A stretch of 64,000 bases of DNA, taken from JAAEPI01 sp965212145 (lineage in GTDB: Bacteria; Bacteroidota; Bacteroidia; Cytophagales; Cyclobacteriaceae). A model generated the notes under the pieces. That model saw only the letters and a list, made by a program, of their open reading frames with translations, had not been told where the DNA came from and did no database searches. Position 1 is the first letter of the stretch; every line of letters starts with the position of its first letter. The stretch covers positions 1-64,000 of the forward strand of contig CBDBUY010000010.1 in assembly GCA_965212145.1 (NCBI GenBank). Direction: 5' to 3'. Shown one piece after another: positions 8,775 to 17,169 of this stretch. Both the position numbers and the translations under genes were made by a program.

Positions 8775-9872
8775 ATGAAGTATTTCTTCATAGCAGGCGA
8801 GCGATCCGGAGACCTGCATGCCTCCAATCTGATCAAAGAGCTAAAACGTCGGGACTATGAGGCCGAAATCGTAGGCTTTGGTGGCGACATGATGGAGGAG
8901 CAAGGGATGACCCTTCTTCAGCATTATCAGTCGTTTTCGTTTATGGGGCTGTGGGAAGTGATCAAGAATCTTGGGACGATCAAGAAGCGGTTGAAGGAAT
9001 GTAAAAAGGCCATCGAGGAGCAACGACCTGACGTGCTGGTTCTGGTGGACTTCCCTGGATTCAATCTCAGAATGGCCGGTTTTGCGAAGAACTTGGGGAT
9101 TAAGACGTGCTACTATATTTCCCCGAAGATTTGGGCTTGGAAAAAAGGACGGATCAAAACCATCAGAAAAGTGGTGGACAAGATGCTGGTCATCCTGCCT
9201 TTTGAGGTGGAGTTTTACAAGAAACTCAACTTCGAGGTGGAGTATGTGGGCAATCCTTTGATGGATTCTGTCAGAACACATGACTTCAACTTGTTTGAAG
9301 AAGAGGGCACTAAGGTGGCCGTACTGCCTGGCAGTCGGGCTCAGGAACTGAAGTCTGCTACGCCGATCATTCTGGAAATGGCAAAACTCCGACCTGAATA
9401 CAAGTTCATGCTGGCAGGCGTTGACAATCTGCCCGAGAGATTCTACAAGCCATTTAAAGCACACAACAACATTGAGATACACTTTAATCGAACGTACGAC
9501 ATTCTAAAATCCTGCAATGCCGCCATGGTTACCTCCGGTACGGCTACACTTCAAGCCTGTCTCCTCACTGCTCCACAGGCGGTGGTGTATGGAACCAGCT
9601 GGCTGACCTATCGGGTTGGCAAGTTGGTGGTGAACATCGATTACATTTCTCTCGTCAACCTGATCGCTGGAAAGGAAGTGGTCAGAGAGCTGATCCAGAA
9701 AGACTTTAATGCCGTGACCGTATTGGAAGAAATTGATCGCATTCTCCAAGACCCGGAATACTGTGGCCGCATGATGGTAAACTATCAGGAAGTCAAGGAA
9801 AAGATTGGTTTTGAGCCCGCAAGCAAAAGAGCGGCTGACGCGCTCGTTAGTTGGTTGGGCATTGAGGGGTAG
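8775..9872 (+). CDS. lpxB: Lipid-A-disaccharide synthase
   Basis: 365 aa, family-typical length. LpxB joins UDP-2,3-diacylglucosamine and lipid X to make the tetraacyl disaccharide of lipid A at the inner face of the cytoplasmic membrane. Seen: the N-terminal GERSGDLHASNLI, VDFPGFNLRMAGFAK, the conserved YYISPKIWAWKKGR, GNPLMDS, PGSRAQELKSATPI, and the donor-binding region SGTATLQACLLTAPQAVVY. The gene follows SusD by only 9 nt with no visible terminator. Together with hldD upstream it shows that the organism makes lipopolysaccharide. Confidence 0.95.
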   Translation: MKYFFIAGERSGDLHASNLIKELKRRDYEAEIVGFGGDMMEEQGMTLLQHYQSFSFMGLWEVIKNLGTIKKRLKECKKAIEEQRPDVLVLVDFPGFNLRMAGFAKNLGIKTCYYISPKIWAWKKGRIKTIRKVVDKMLVILPFEVEFYKKLNFEVEYVGNPLMDSVRTHDFNLFEEEGTKVAVLPGSRAQELKSATPIILEMAKLRPEYKFMLAGVDNLPERFYKPFKAHNNIEIHFNRTYDILKSCNAAMVTSGTATLQACLLTAPQAVVYGTSWLTYRVGKLVVNIDYISLVNLIAGKEVVRELIQKDFNAVTVLEEIDRILQDPEYCGRMMVNYQEVKEKIGFEPASKRAADALVSWLGIEG

Positions 9873-9909
9873 TACTGAAAAATCAAAGCCAAATTTTTAA
9901 CTTGGTTTC

Positions 9910-10440
9910 ATGGAAAAACTCTTAGCCCTTTTGGAAAAACGCTTCTCCGAAAATAAGCATAGGCATCCAGGAGTAAAATGGGAGGAAGTCCGGTCCAAAT
10001 TGGAAACAAAACCAGAAAAACTCAAATCTCTGGAAGCCATGGAGAGCACCGGGGGCGAACCAGATGTGATCGAAGGAATTGGGGATGAAGGGATGCTAAC
10101 TTTTGTCGATTGCGCTCCAGAAAGTCCCAAGGAACGAAGAAGTTTGTGCTATGATCGGGAAGCGCTGGAATCCCGCAAGAAATTCAAGCCAAAGAATAGC
10201 GCCATGGATTTGGCCACAGAAATGGGCATTGAATTGCTGACTGAAGACGAATACCTGATGCTTCAGCAAATTCAGCCAGTGGACACCAAGACGTCCAGCT
10301 GGATTAAGACTCCTGATGAAATGAGAGCATTGGGCGGAGCGTTGTTCGGTGACTATCGCTTCGGCCGGGTGTTTTTCTACCACAACGGGGCAGAATCCTA
10401 TTATGCCTCTCGTGGGTTTCGAGGAAAGTTGATTGTTTAG
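9910..10440 (+). CDS. DUF4256-family protein
   Basis: 176 aa, soluble, no signal or membrane segment. The order of motifs fits DUF4256: an N-terminal helix LLALLEKRFSENKHRHPG, then MESTGGEPDVI, FVDCAPESPKERRSLCYD, MGIELLTEDEYLMLQQ, and a C-terminal GGALFGDYRFGRVFFYHNGAESYY followed by RGFRG. The family has no established function that I can name. The stop is 4 nt before the ATG of the next gene, an acetyltransferase, so the two are likely co-transcribed. Confidence 0.75.
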   Translation: MEKLLALLEKRFSENKHRHPGVKWEEVRSKLETKPEKLKSLEAMESTGGEPDVIEGIGDEGMLTFVDCAPESPKERRSLCYDREALESRKKFKPKNSAMDLATEMGIELLTEDEYLMLQQIQPVDTKTSSWIKTPDEMRALGGALFGDYRFGRVFFYHNGAESYYASRGFRGKLIV

Positions 10441-10444
10441 AACG

Positions 10445-10738
10445 ATGGAAATAAAAAAGGAAGAATCCGAAAGCAAGGGTCGCTTGATCGCAACAGAAGC
10501 CGATGTGGAACTTGGAGAAATGACCTATTCAGTAGCCAGCGATGAACTTATCATCGTGGATCATACCGGAGTGAATGATGGTCACAACGGGAAAGGAGTT
10601 GGTAAAAAGCTATTTGAAGCAATGGTAAAGCAATCACGCACCGATGGCAGAAAGGTGATGCCGCTTTGTCCCTTTGCCCAAGCGATGTTTGAAAGACATC
10701 CTGACACCCACGACGTGCTGCGTCATGGTTCGCATTAA
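10445..10738 (+). CDS. Small GNAT-family N-acetyltransferase (YjdJ-like)
   Basis: 97 aa from the ATG at 10445; an in-frame TTG at 10433 would overlap the upstream gene and is less likely. The short form of the GCN5-related fold is seen: strand GRLIATEADVELGEMTYSV, a VDHTGVNDGHNGKGVGKKLFEAMV segment containing the acetyl-CoA loop (GHNGKGVGK), then a basic linker and VMPLCPFAQAMFERHP. This architecture of under 100 residues matches the YjdJ-type acetyltransferases, whose substrates are mostly unknown. It sits 4 nt after the DUF4256 gene and converges with clpX, 18 bp away. Confidence 0.8.
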   Translation: MEIKKEESESKGRLIATEADVELGEMTYSVASDELIIVDHTGVNDGHNGKGVGKKLFEAMVKQSRTDGRKVMPLCPFAQAMFERHPDTHDVLRHGSH

Positions 10739-10756
10739 AAATAAATATTGATTAGC

Positions 10757-11986
10757 CTAAGCCACTCGCAGCTGGTTGAATTTCGATTTCTCGAATTTCT
10801 CCTCAGCATACGTCTTGGTGATCTCTAGCGTTTTCACATCCGGCTGGGATGGCAACTCAAACATGGCGTCTGTGATGATTGCCTCGCAGATGGATCTCAG
10901 GCCTCTTGCTCCTAGTTCGAATTCCACCGCTTTGTCCACAATGTAATCCAACGCGTCATCCGAGAATTCCAACTCCACCTCTTCCATATGGAAGAGCTTA
11001 AGGTATTGTTTCACTAAGGCGTTCTTAGGCGCGGTGAGAATCTCCTTCAATGCTGGTCGATCCAATGGATCCAAATGCGTCAAAACAGGCATACGGCCAA
11101 TCAGCTCCGGTATCAACCCGAAGCTCTTCAAATCCTGCGCGGTGACGTACTTGAGTAAATTTTCTTTGTCGATTTCGTACTCTTCCTTCTTGGCATTCGC
11201 GAAACCAAGTGGACGAGTATTCAGTCGATTCGCGATGTGACGCTCAATGCCGTCAAATGCTCCTCCGCAGATAAACAGGATGTTGTCAGTGCTCACAGAG
11301 ATCATCTTTTGATCCGGGTGCTTTCTACCTCCCTGTGGTGGCACGTTCACTGAGGTACCTTCTAGTAGCTTCAATAACGCCTGCTGCACACCTTCCCCAC
11401 TCACATCCCTGGTGATGGATGGATTGTCAGATTTTCGAGCGATTTTATCAATCTCATCGATGTAAACAATTCCACGTTGCGCTGCATCCACGTCGTAATC
11501 GGCAGACTGTAACAAACGTGTCAAGATACTTTCTACATCCTCTCCCACATATCCTGCCTCAGTCAGAACTGTGGCATCAGCGATGCAAAAAGGCACCTGA
11601 AGAATCTTAGCCAAGGTCTTTGCGAGGTACGTTTTCCCAGTACCTGTTTGTCCAACCATGATGATATTCGACTTCTCAATGGTCACATCATCTTTTTCAG
11701 CTGGCTGAGTCAATCGCTTGTAATGATTGTACACAGCAACTGAGAGGTATTTCTTCGCTTCATCCTGCCCGATCACATACTCATCCAGGTGGGACTTCAT
11801 ATCGACCGGCTTGATCAGCTTAAATGATGGCGAGTTTCCGTCTCCTTTTGGCCCCTCCTCCTCATTCAGAATTTGCTGCGCCTGGGATATGCACTTGTCA
11901 CATATATGCGCATGGATGCCTGAGATCATCAGTTCGACATCCTTCTTATTGCGTCCGCAAAAACTACATGTGACTTGTGTGGCCAT
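10757..11986 (-). CDS. clpX: ATP-dependent Clp protease ATP-binding subunit ClpX
   Basis: 409 aa AAA+ unfoldase that feeds tagged or misfolded proteins to ClpP. Seen: the N-terminal zinc-binding domain with Cys7, Cys10, Cys29 and Cys32; Walker A GQTGTGKT at 112-119; Walker B IVYIDEIDKI; a pore loop GYVGED; the ClpP-contacting IGF-type region replaced by a related segment around SVSTDNILFICGGAF; sensor 2 region GARGLRSI. Its ATG overlaps the clpP stop by 1 nt (TAATG), so the pair is translationally coupled, the usual clpP-clpX order. Confidence 0.97.
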   Translation of the reverse strand: MATQVTCSFCGRNKKDVELMISGIHAHICDKCISQAQQILNEEEGPKGDGNSPSFKLIKPVDMKSHLDEYVIGQDEAKKYLSVAVYNHYKRLTQPAEKDDVTIEKSNIIMVGQTGTGKTYLAKTLAKILQVPFCIADATVLTEAGYVGEDVESILTRLLQSADYDVDAAQRGIVYIDEIDKIARKSDNPSITRDVSGEGVQQALLKLLEGTSVNVPPQGGRKHPDQKMISVSTDNILFICGGAFDGIERHIANRLNTRPLGFANAKKEEYEIDKENLLKYVTAQDLKSFGLIPELIGRMPVLTHLDPLDRPALKEILTAPKNALVKQYLKLFHMEEVELEFSDDALDYIVDKAVEFELGARGLRSICEAIITDAMFELPSQPDVKTLEITKTYAEEKFEKSKFNQLRVA

Positions 11987-12654
11987 TATTTTTTAATCAA
12001 AACTTCATCAATCAACCCGTATTCTTTCGCCTCATCCGCTCTCATCCAGTAATCGCGATCAGAGTCCTTTGCTATCTGATCATACGTCTTGCCAGAATGC
12101 GTGGCTAAAATAGTGTAGAGATCCTTGCGTAACTCCTGCATCTGCTTCAATGTAATCTCCATGTCGCGTGACTGTCCTTGCATTCCGCCAGATGGCTGGT
12201 GAATCATCACACGCGAATGAGGTAAAGCTGAACGTTTATCCTTTGCTCCTCCGGCTAACAAAACCGCTCCCATAGATGCCGCCATTCCCGTACAAATGGT
12301 CGCCACATCCGGATTTACATACTGCATGGTGTCGTACATTCCGAGACCCGCGTAAACCGATCCTCCCGGGCTATTGATGTAAAGAAGTATGTCTTTTTTG
12401 GAATCCACTGACTCGAGGAAGAGCAACTGCGCTGTGATGATGTTGGCAATATTCTCCTCCACTTGCATGCCTAGGAAAATAATTCGATCCATGATCAATC
12501 GGGAGAAAACGTCGATTTCACGGAAATTCGTAGGTCTCTCCTCGATTACCGCGCGGGTCATGTTCTCCACGTGCTGCACATAGCTGTCAAATGTTGTCGT
12601 GCCAACCTTGTGGTCTTTGGCAAATTTTTTAAACTCGTCTTTATCTATTGTCAT
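11986..12654 (-). CDS. clpP: ATP-dependent Clp protease proteolytic subunit ClpP
   Basis: 222 aa serine protease that forms the double-heptamer chamber degrading substrates unfolded by ClpX. Catalytic residues are visible: Ser127 in GMAASMGAVLLAGG, His152 in SRVMIHQPSGG, Asp201 in SDRDYW. The turn NSPGGSV is also present. The N-terminus is about 20 residues longer than the mature E. coli enzyme, consistent with a processed propeptide (inference). It is followed immediately by clpX. Confidence 0.97.
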   Translation of the reverse strand: MTIDKDEFKKFAKDHKVGTTTFDSYVQHVENMTRAVIEERPTNFREIDVFSRLIMDRIIFLGMQVEENIANIITAQLLFLESVDSKKDILLYINSPGGSVYAGLGMYDTMQYVNPDVATICTGMAASMGAVLLAGGAKDKRSALPHSRVMIHQPSGGMQGQSRDMEITLKQMQELRKDLYTILATHSGKTYDQIAKDSDRDYWMRADEAKEYGLIDEVLIKK

Positions 12655-12781
12655 GATGTCAAATTAGCAAAATCACGTAAAATTAAACAACTCAAAGGTG
12701 GGAAGCGCAACTTCCAAGATGAACTTCAAAAGCCATGGAAAAGTTCGTAGGATTTAGTTGCTTTGATGAAAGTCACAAACC

Positions 12782-13321
12782 ATGAGAATAGTCGCTTTCA
12801 TTCCGGTTGTTTTTATATCCAGCATCTTAATTGCTCAGGAAAATGTAATGAGCGTAAGAGCCGGCCTCATCGGAGCTTGGTTTCAATACGAAAATGCCGT
12901 AGCAGATCTGGGGGTTGTGGATTATGAACTTGGCTATGTATATGGACTTTATGGAAACAGCACCAAAGTAGATTTCGTCTCCACGACTACCATCAGCATA
13001 GAACCAAAATGGTATTACAACCTGAATCGCCGGGAGAAAAAGGGAAAGAACATCACCAACAACACAGGCAATTACTTCTCTCTTGAATTTCTCTACATAC
13101 CCAACTGGCTCACCTCATCGAATGTCCAAACGCAACCTTTCCAGGAGCCCGGAGTAGCCGTTTCGTACAGCTTCGTACCCAAATACGGTTTTCGACGATC
13201 CTTTTCTGACAAATTCAATTTTGAGTTTGCTTTTGGTGTGGGACAAACATGGTATGAGGATCAGAGTTCAGTCACTCAAGCTGCGCTGGATGTTAAGTTC
13301 GGCTACATCATCGGACAATAA
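12782..13321 (+). CDS. Putative outer-membrane beta-barrel protein
   Basis: 179 aa with a signal peptide (about 1-18, ending ILIAQ). The rest alternates polar and hydrophobic residues with many aromatic positions (GAWFQYENAV, YELGYVYGLYG, EPKWYYNLNRR, YFSLEFLYIPNWL, YGFRRSFSDKFNFEFAFGVG), as in small outer-membrane barrels, and it ends in FGYIIGQ. I do not recognise a named family. It stands alone on the plus strand between clpP and the ftsZ terminator; its stop codon touches that terminator's A-run. Confidence 0.65.
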   Translation: MRIVAFIPVVFISSILIAQENVMSVRAGLIGAWFQYENAVADLGVVDYELGYVYGLYGNSTKVDFVSTTTISIEPKWYYNLNRREKKGKNITNNTGNYFSLEFLYIPNWLTSSNVQTQPFQEPGVAVSYSFVPKYGFRRSFSDKFNFEFAFGVGQTWYEDQSSVTQAALDVKFGYIIGQ

Positions 13322-13345
13322 AAAAGCCACCCCTCTCGGGGTGGC
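13320..13345 (-). terminator. Intrinsic terminator after ftsZ
   Basis: A perfect 8 bp stem (GCCACCCC at 13326-13333, GGGGTGGC at 13338-13345) with the 4-nt loop TCTC. On the minus strand it is followed by six T residues. It lies 26 nt beyond the ftsZ stop and closes the dcw cluster. On the plus strand no T-run follows, so it is directional. Confidence 0.9.
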
Positions 13346-13371
13346 CTACACCATAGCTGGCATAACAAAAT

Positions 13372-15060
13372 CTAGTCTACATTATCATGTAGGTATTTGT
13401 TGTTTCCGAGAATCTGATTGTCATCCGTCAAGTTGAATCTGGAAATGTGTCTCTCCGATGAATGGGGCACTTCCTTCAAAGCCACTTTCTTCCGCTCATA
13501 AGCCGGCACGTCGAGCTTCTCTTTGAAGTCTGTCGTGTTTAGCTCAGGCTTCTGTCCATTCAGCACTTCCTCACGTCTCTTTCGCTCCTCAATAAGCTGA
13601 ACTTTCTTAGAAACCGGAATCGCCGGACCTTCTACTAATTCATCGATCTCATCATCGTAATCCTCCTCGTTTTCTTCTTCGCGAGAGTTCTCAAAATCGT
13701 ATTCTCCGTCCACATTGAACTCAAAATCCATTCCCTCTTTCTGACGCTCGTCTTCTTCTTCAATCTCGCGCTCGATCTCAGCTTTGATGAAATCGAAAGA
13801 ATACTTCTTCTCTTCAATTTCCTCTTCCTCCTCCTCTTCTACATTTTCTACATTGAAAAGTGAAGGTTGCAAGAATGGCTCCTTGGATTTTTCCTCAGAG
13901 GTTGGGATGAACTCATCATCTAGCTCAAAATCAGACGACTCCAGGTCAAAGACGATCTGCTCCTCAGATTCCTCTACAACTGGTTCTTCGATTGCTTCAG
14001 GCTGAACACGCATCTCTACCTCTTCCTCCTCGACCGGTTTATCTACTTTCTTCAAATATGGTTCGGTGGCCACCTCAGCACTTGGTGCTTCCGGGCTATA
14101 GCCAGTCGCAATGACCGTAACCTGAATATTTTCTCCCAAATCAGGGTCTACACCGTGTCCGAAAATCACATCTGCTTCATCTCCGGCAAACTCCTGTATG
14201 TACTCGGTAATCTCTGTCAATTCGTCCATCTGAAGCTCTGCTTCTGTTCCGGACATGATTGAAAGGAGAATTCTCTCCGCACCGTAAACATCTTCATTGT
14301 TCAGAAGTGGAGAATTCAATGCCTCCTCAGCAGCTCTGATGGCTCTGCTCTCACCATGCGTTTTTGCTGACCCCATGACCGCACGGCCTGAGTCCTTCAT
14401 TACGGTTTTCACATCTTCGAAATCCACGTTCACGTAACCCGGAACAGTGATGATCTCTGCAATTCCTTTGGCTGCCGTGTTTAGCACATTGTCTGCTTGC
14501 GCAAAAGCGTCTGAAATAGGAAGGTTTCCGAATATCTCACGAAGCTTGTCGTTCATGATGACCAGCACTGTATCGCAGTACTCACGCATTTGACGGATAC
14601 CCTCGTTCGCGGAGGCCATCTTTTTCTTTCCTTCAAAAGCGAAAGGCGCTGTGACGATCCCAACCGTCAGAATGTCCAATTCCTGTGCAACCTGAGCGAT
14701 CACAGGCGCAGCTCCTGTTCCGGTACCACCACCCATACCGGCGGTGATGAAGATCATTTTGGTGTCAGTGGAAAGTAAATCGCGGATATCCTCCTTGCTT
14801 TCGAGCGCAGCGCTTCGCCCTTTCTCAGGGTTCGCTCCTGCTCCCAAACCGCTGGTGAGATTCACCCCGATCTGTAGTTTTTGTTTTACCGGGCTTGATT
14901 CCAATGCCTGGCTGTCAGTGTTGCAGACCACAAACTCCACATCCTTGATTCCAAGGTTGTACATGTGATTGACTGCATTGCTTCCGCCACCACCAACTCC
15001 AATCACCTTAATGATCGACTTGTGGTGAGTTGGTATGTCAAATTGATACTGATTGTTCAT
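13372..15060 (-). CDS. ftsZ: Cell division protein FtsZ with long acidic linker
   Basis: 562 aa tubulin homologue that forms the cytokinetic ring. The globular GTPase domain (about 1-325) carries GVGGGGSNAVNHM, the tubulin signature GGGTGTG at 110-116, and NTDSQAL. After about residue 335 comes a linker of roughly 180 residues extremely rich in Glu and Asp (for example VENVEEEEEEEIEEKKYSF), then a conserved C-terminal tail (HISRFNLTDDNQILGNNKYL) that binds FtsA and other partners. The total length is well above the usual 380-400 aa, and the extra length is in the linker. It is the last gene of the cluster, 70 bp after ftsA, and is followed by an intrinsic terminator. Confidence 0.98.
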   Translation of the reverse strand: MNNQYQFDIPTHHKSIIKVIGVGGGGSNAVNHMYNLGIKDVEFVVCNTDSQALESSPVKQKLQIGVNLTSGLGAGANPEKGRSAALESKEDIRDLLSTDTKMIFITAGMGGGTGTGAAPVIAQVAQELDILTVGIVTAPFAFEGKKKMASANEGIRQMREYCDTVLVIMNDKLREIFGNLPISDAFAQADNVLNTAAKGIAEIITVPGYVNVDFEDVKTVMKDSGRAVMGSAKTHGESRAIRAAEEALNSPLLNNEDVYGAERILLSIMSGTEAELQMDELTEITEYIQEFAGDEADVIFGHGVDPDLGENIQVTVIATGYSPEAPSAEVATEPYLKKVDKPVEEEEVEMRVQPEAIEEPVVEESEEQIVFDLESSDFELDDEFIPTSEEKSKEPFLQPSLFNVENVEEEEEEEIEEKKYSFDFIKAEIEREIEEEDERQKEGMDFEFNVDGEYDFENSREEENEEDYDDEIDELVEGPAIPVSKKVQLIEERKRREEVLNGQKPELNTTDFKEKLDVPAYERKKVALKEVPHSSERHISRFNLTDDNQILGNNKYLHDNVD

Positions 15061-15130
15061 AATTTCTCGTTTTTGTGGGTTAGTCTCTCAAGTGTTCAGT
15101 GCCCGACTGTCACTTTCACCAAGCCGCGTT

Positions 15131-16432
15131 TTACTTATAGTCTTTATCATCAAAATCATCGATCAAAAGGCCCTTGGTCTTTTGAAGAATGTTCTTAAAA
15201 AATTTATTTCCTTGTTTATCTCTTCTGGCAGAACTCAAATAGCCGCCGTTCGAAGCTTCCATGTATTGCTCGTCTCTGAAGTCCAATGCTTTGAAACCGG
15301 ACAAAACAAGCCCAACTGAGGTAGCAAACATCGGGCTCTTGACTGCCTCAATCTTGCTCTTGCCTAGGTGCTCGTTTGGATGTCCGATGCGAGCATCCAG
15401 TCCTGTCATGTATTCAAAAAGCTGGCTCAGGTTGGTCAGTTGCGAACCACCACCCGTGACCACAATTCCGCCTGCCAATTTCTTGTGATAGCCAGAAGTG
15501 ATGATCTCGGTGTGCACCATCTCGATGATCTCCTCCATTCTAGCCTCAATAATGTTCGCCAGGTTTTTAACTGAAATTTCCTTTGGTGGACGATTTCTTA
15601 GACCAGGAATCGAAACGATTTCATTCGGGCTAGCCTCCTCGGAGATGGCTTTTCCAAATTTCGTTTTCAATAACTCGGCCTGATGCTCCATGACCATGCA
15701 ACCCTGCTTGATATCTGCAGTAATGATGTTACCTCCAAATGGAATAACAGCCGTGTGGCGGATGATACCGTCGTGGAAGACCGCCACGTCAGTAGTACCA
15801 CCTCCAATGTCCACCAAACAAACACCCGCCTGCTTTTCTTCTTCGCCAAGAACTGATAAACTGGAAGCCAGTGGCTCCAAAATCAAATTCTCAATTTCCA
15901 AACCTGCACGCTGCACGCATTTGTTAATGTTATTGATGGCGTTAGTCTGAGCAGTGATAATGTGAAAATCGGCTTCCAATTTCACCCCAGACATCCCAAC
16001 TGGATCTGTGATGCCGTCTTCATAATCCACGATGTAATCCTGTGGCATTACGTGTATGATTTGACTCCCGGGAGGAATCACAATTCTGTACATATCAGAT
16101 GTGAGCCTGTTGATGTCGTCCATGCTGATCTCATCCTCAGAATCCCTGGTGATGGAACCGTGCTGAATCGTGCTGCGAATGTGCTGCCCGGCAATACCCA
16201 CATTGACCACTCCAATGTCAATTCCTGATGCGTCGCTTGCCTCCTGCACGGCCTTCTCTATGGCATGGACGGTTTTGTCGATGTTGGTGACAATTCCACG
16301 GATGACACCATCAGAAACGGCACGGCCCATTCCGAGCACTTCGAGCTTGCCGAATTCGTTTTTCTTGCCGACAATGGCGCAGATCTTGGTCGTACCAATG
16401 TCGAGTCCTACAATTATTTCTTCTTTACTCAT
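15131..16432 (-). CDS. ftsA: Cell division protein FtsA
   Basis: 433 aa actin-like ATPase that ties FtsZ filaments to the membrane. Seen: the phosphate-1 loop VGLDIGTTKICAIVG at the N-terminus, SHS2-type 1C domain region near 85-165, phosphate-2 VCLVDIGGGTTDVAVF, and the adenosine motif GGIVVTGGGSQL. The C-terminal end is basic and amphipathic (FKNILQKTKGLL), consistent with a membrane-targeting helix. It starts 2 nt after ftsQ and precedes ftsZ. Confidence 0.97.
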   Translation of the reverse strand: MSKEEIIVGLDIGTTKICAIVGKKNEFGKLEVLGMGRAVSDGVIRGIVTNIDKTVHAIEKAVQEASDASGIDIGVVNVGIAGQHIRSTIQHGSITRDSEDEISMDDINRLTSDMYRIVIPPGSQIIHVMPQDYIVDYEDGITDPVGMSGVKLEADFHIITAQTNAINNINKCVQRAGLEIENLILEPLASSLSVLGEEEKQAGVCLVDIGGGTTDVAVFHDGIIRHTAVIPFGGNIITADIKQGCMVMEHQAELLKTKFGKAISEEASPNEIVSIPGLRNRPPKEISVKNLANIIEARMEEIIEMVHTEIITSGYHKKLAGGIVVTGGGSQLTNLSQLFEYMTGLDARIGHPNEHLGKSKIEAVKSPMFATSVGLVLSGFKALDFRDEQYMEASNGGYLSSARRDKQGNKFFKNILQKTKGLLIDDFDDKDYK

Positions 16433-16434
16433 GG

Positions 16435-17169
16435 CTATTCGCAGATAATTTGGTCTTTAAATTTCAAGTTCACGTTGGTGTATATATTCCAGCCTTTGGC
16501 CGGCAAAATCTTCTTATAGAAGAGCATTAGCTTCTCAAATTTTTTATCAATGTCCTCGGGCATCCCGAATTCAATTTTTTGCTTGGTCACTTGAGGGATC
16601 ATTTCAATTTGTCCATCTGACATCACGTAGATGTGCGCAATCTGAGCTCGCCAGAATTCGTCATTTTCAATGAACTGCAAAAATTCCAATAGGTCTTCTC
16701 CGTAGTGTGATTCTTTCAAATTTTCCTTCCAATCCAACCCTTCGATTTCAATCAAGGGAACTCGAGCAGTGTATCTTGCCGCCGTGGGCAGGATGTTTCC
16801 TTCAAAATCAATGTAGCTGTCTTTTTCTCGCTGATGATAGATCCGTGCAATTGGCTTTCGCTGAGAAACTTTCACCAGAACATTCCCTTTGACATCTCGA
16901 TAGACCTGTGCATCCGCCACGAACGGATTCGCCTCCACCCTTCGCTCCATTTCGTTCATGTCCCATTTACTTACCGGCAGACTGAGCTCGTTCTCCTCAC
17001 CGCGGAGTAGGTCAGTAACTTCTTCCTCAGTTATGAAATTCAGTTCCTCCGTCTTCAAGATGTCGATTTGGAGGGAATTCATGTGTTCGTCGCTGGTGAA
17101 GGCAAAACCTATCGCTACCACCACGGTCAAAGCGCAAAGAATGTATGTCAGAATGTGCTCCTTATTCAT
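16435..17169 (-). CDS. ftsQ: Cell division protein FtsQ/DivIB
   Basis: 244 aa from the ATG at 17169, which overlaps the murC stop by 8 nt; the open frame extends 21 codons further into murC, but that part is not FtsQ-like. One membrane segment (about 7-25, ILTYILCALTVVVAIGFAF), then a periplasmic POTRA-like region (about 35-105: LKTEELNFITEEEV through VRRKPIARIY-type QRKPIARIY) and the FtsQ beta domain. FtsQ bridges early and late division proteins with FtsL. Position between murC and ftsA is canonical. Confidence 0.9.
   Translation of the reverse strand: MNKEHILTYILCALTVVVAIGFAFTSDEHMNSLQIDILKTEELNFITEEEVTDLLRGEENELSLPVSKWDMNEMERRVEANPFVADAQVYRDVKGNVLVKVSQRKPIARIYHQREKDSYIDFEGNILPTAARYTARVPLIEIEGLDWKENLKESHYGEDLLEFLQFIENDEFWRAQIAHIYVMSDGQIEMIPQVTKQKIEFGMPEDIDKKFEKLMLFYKKILPAKGWNIYTNVNLKFKDQIICE

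Noticed and set aside
8841..9482. 213 aa open frame on the minus strand over lpxB
   Set aside because: lpxB is full length with all family motifs; the frame is its shadow.
15061..15130. Separate ftsZ promoter in the 70 bp gap after ftsA
   Set aside because: No TAnnTTTG element or close variant was found on the minus strand.
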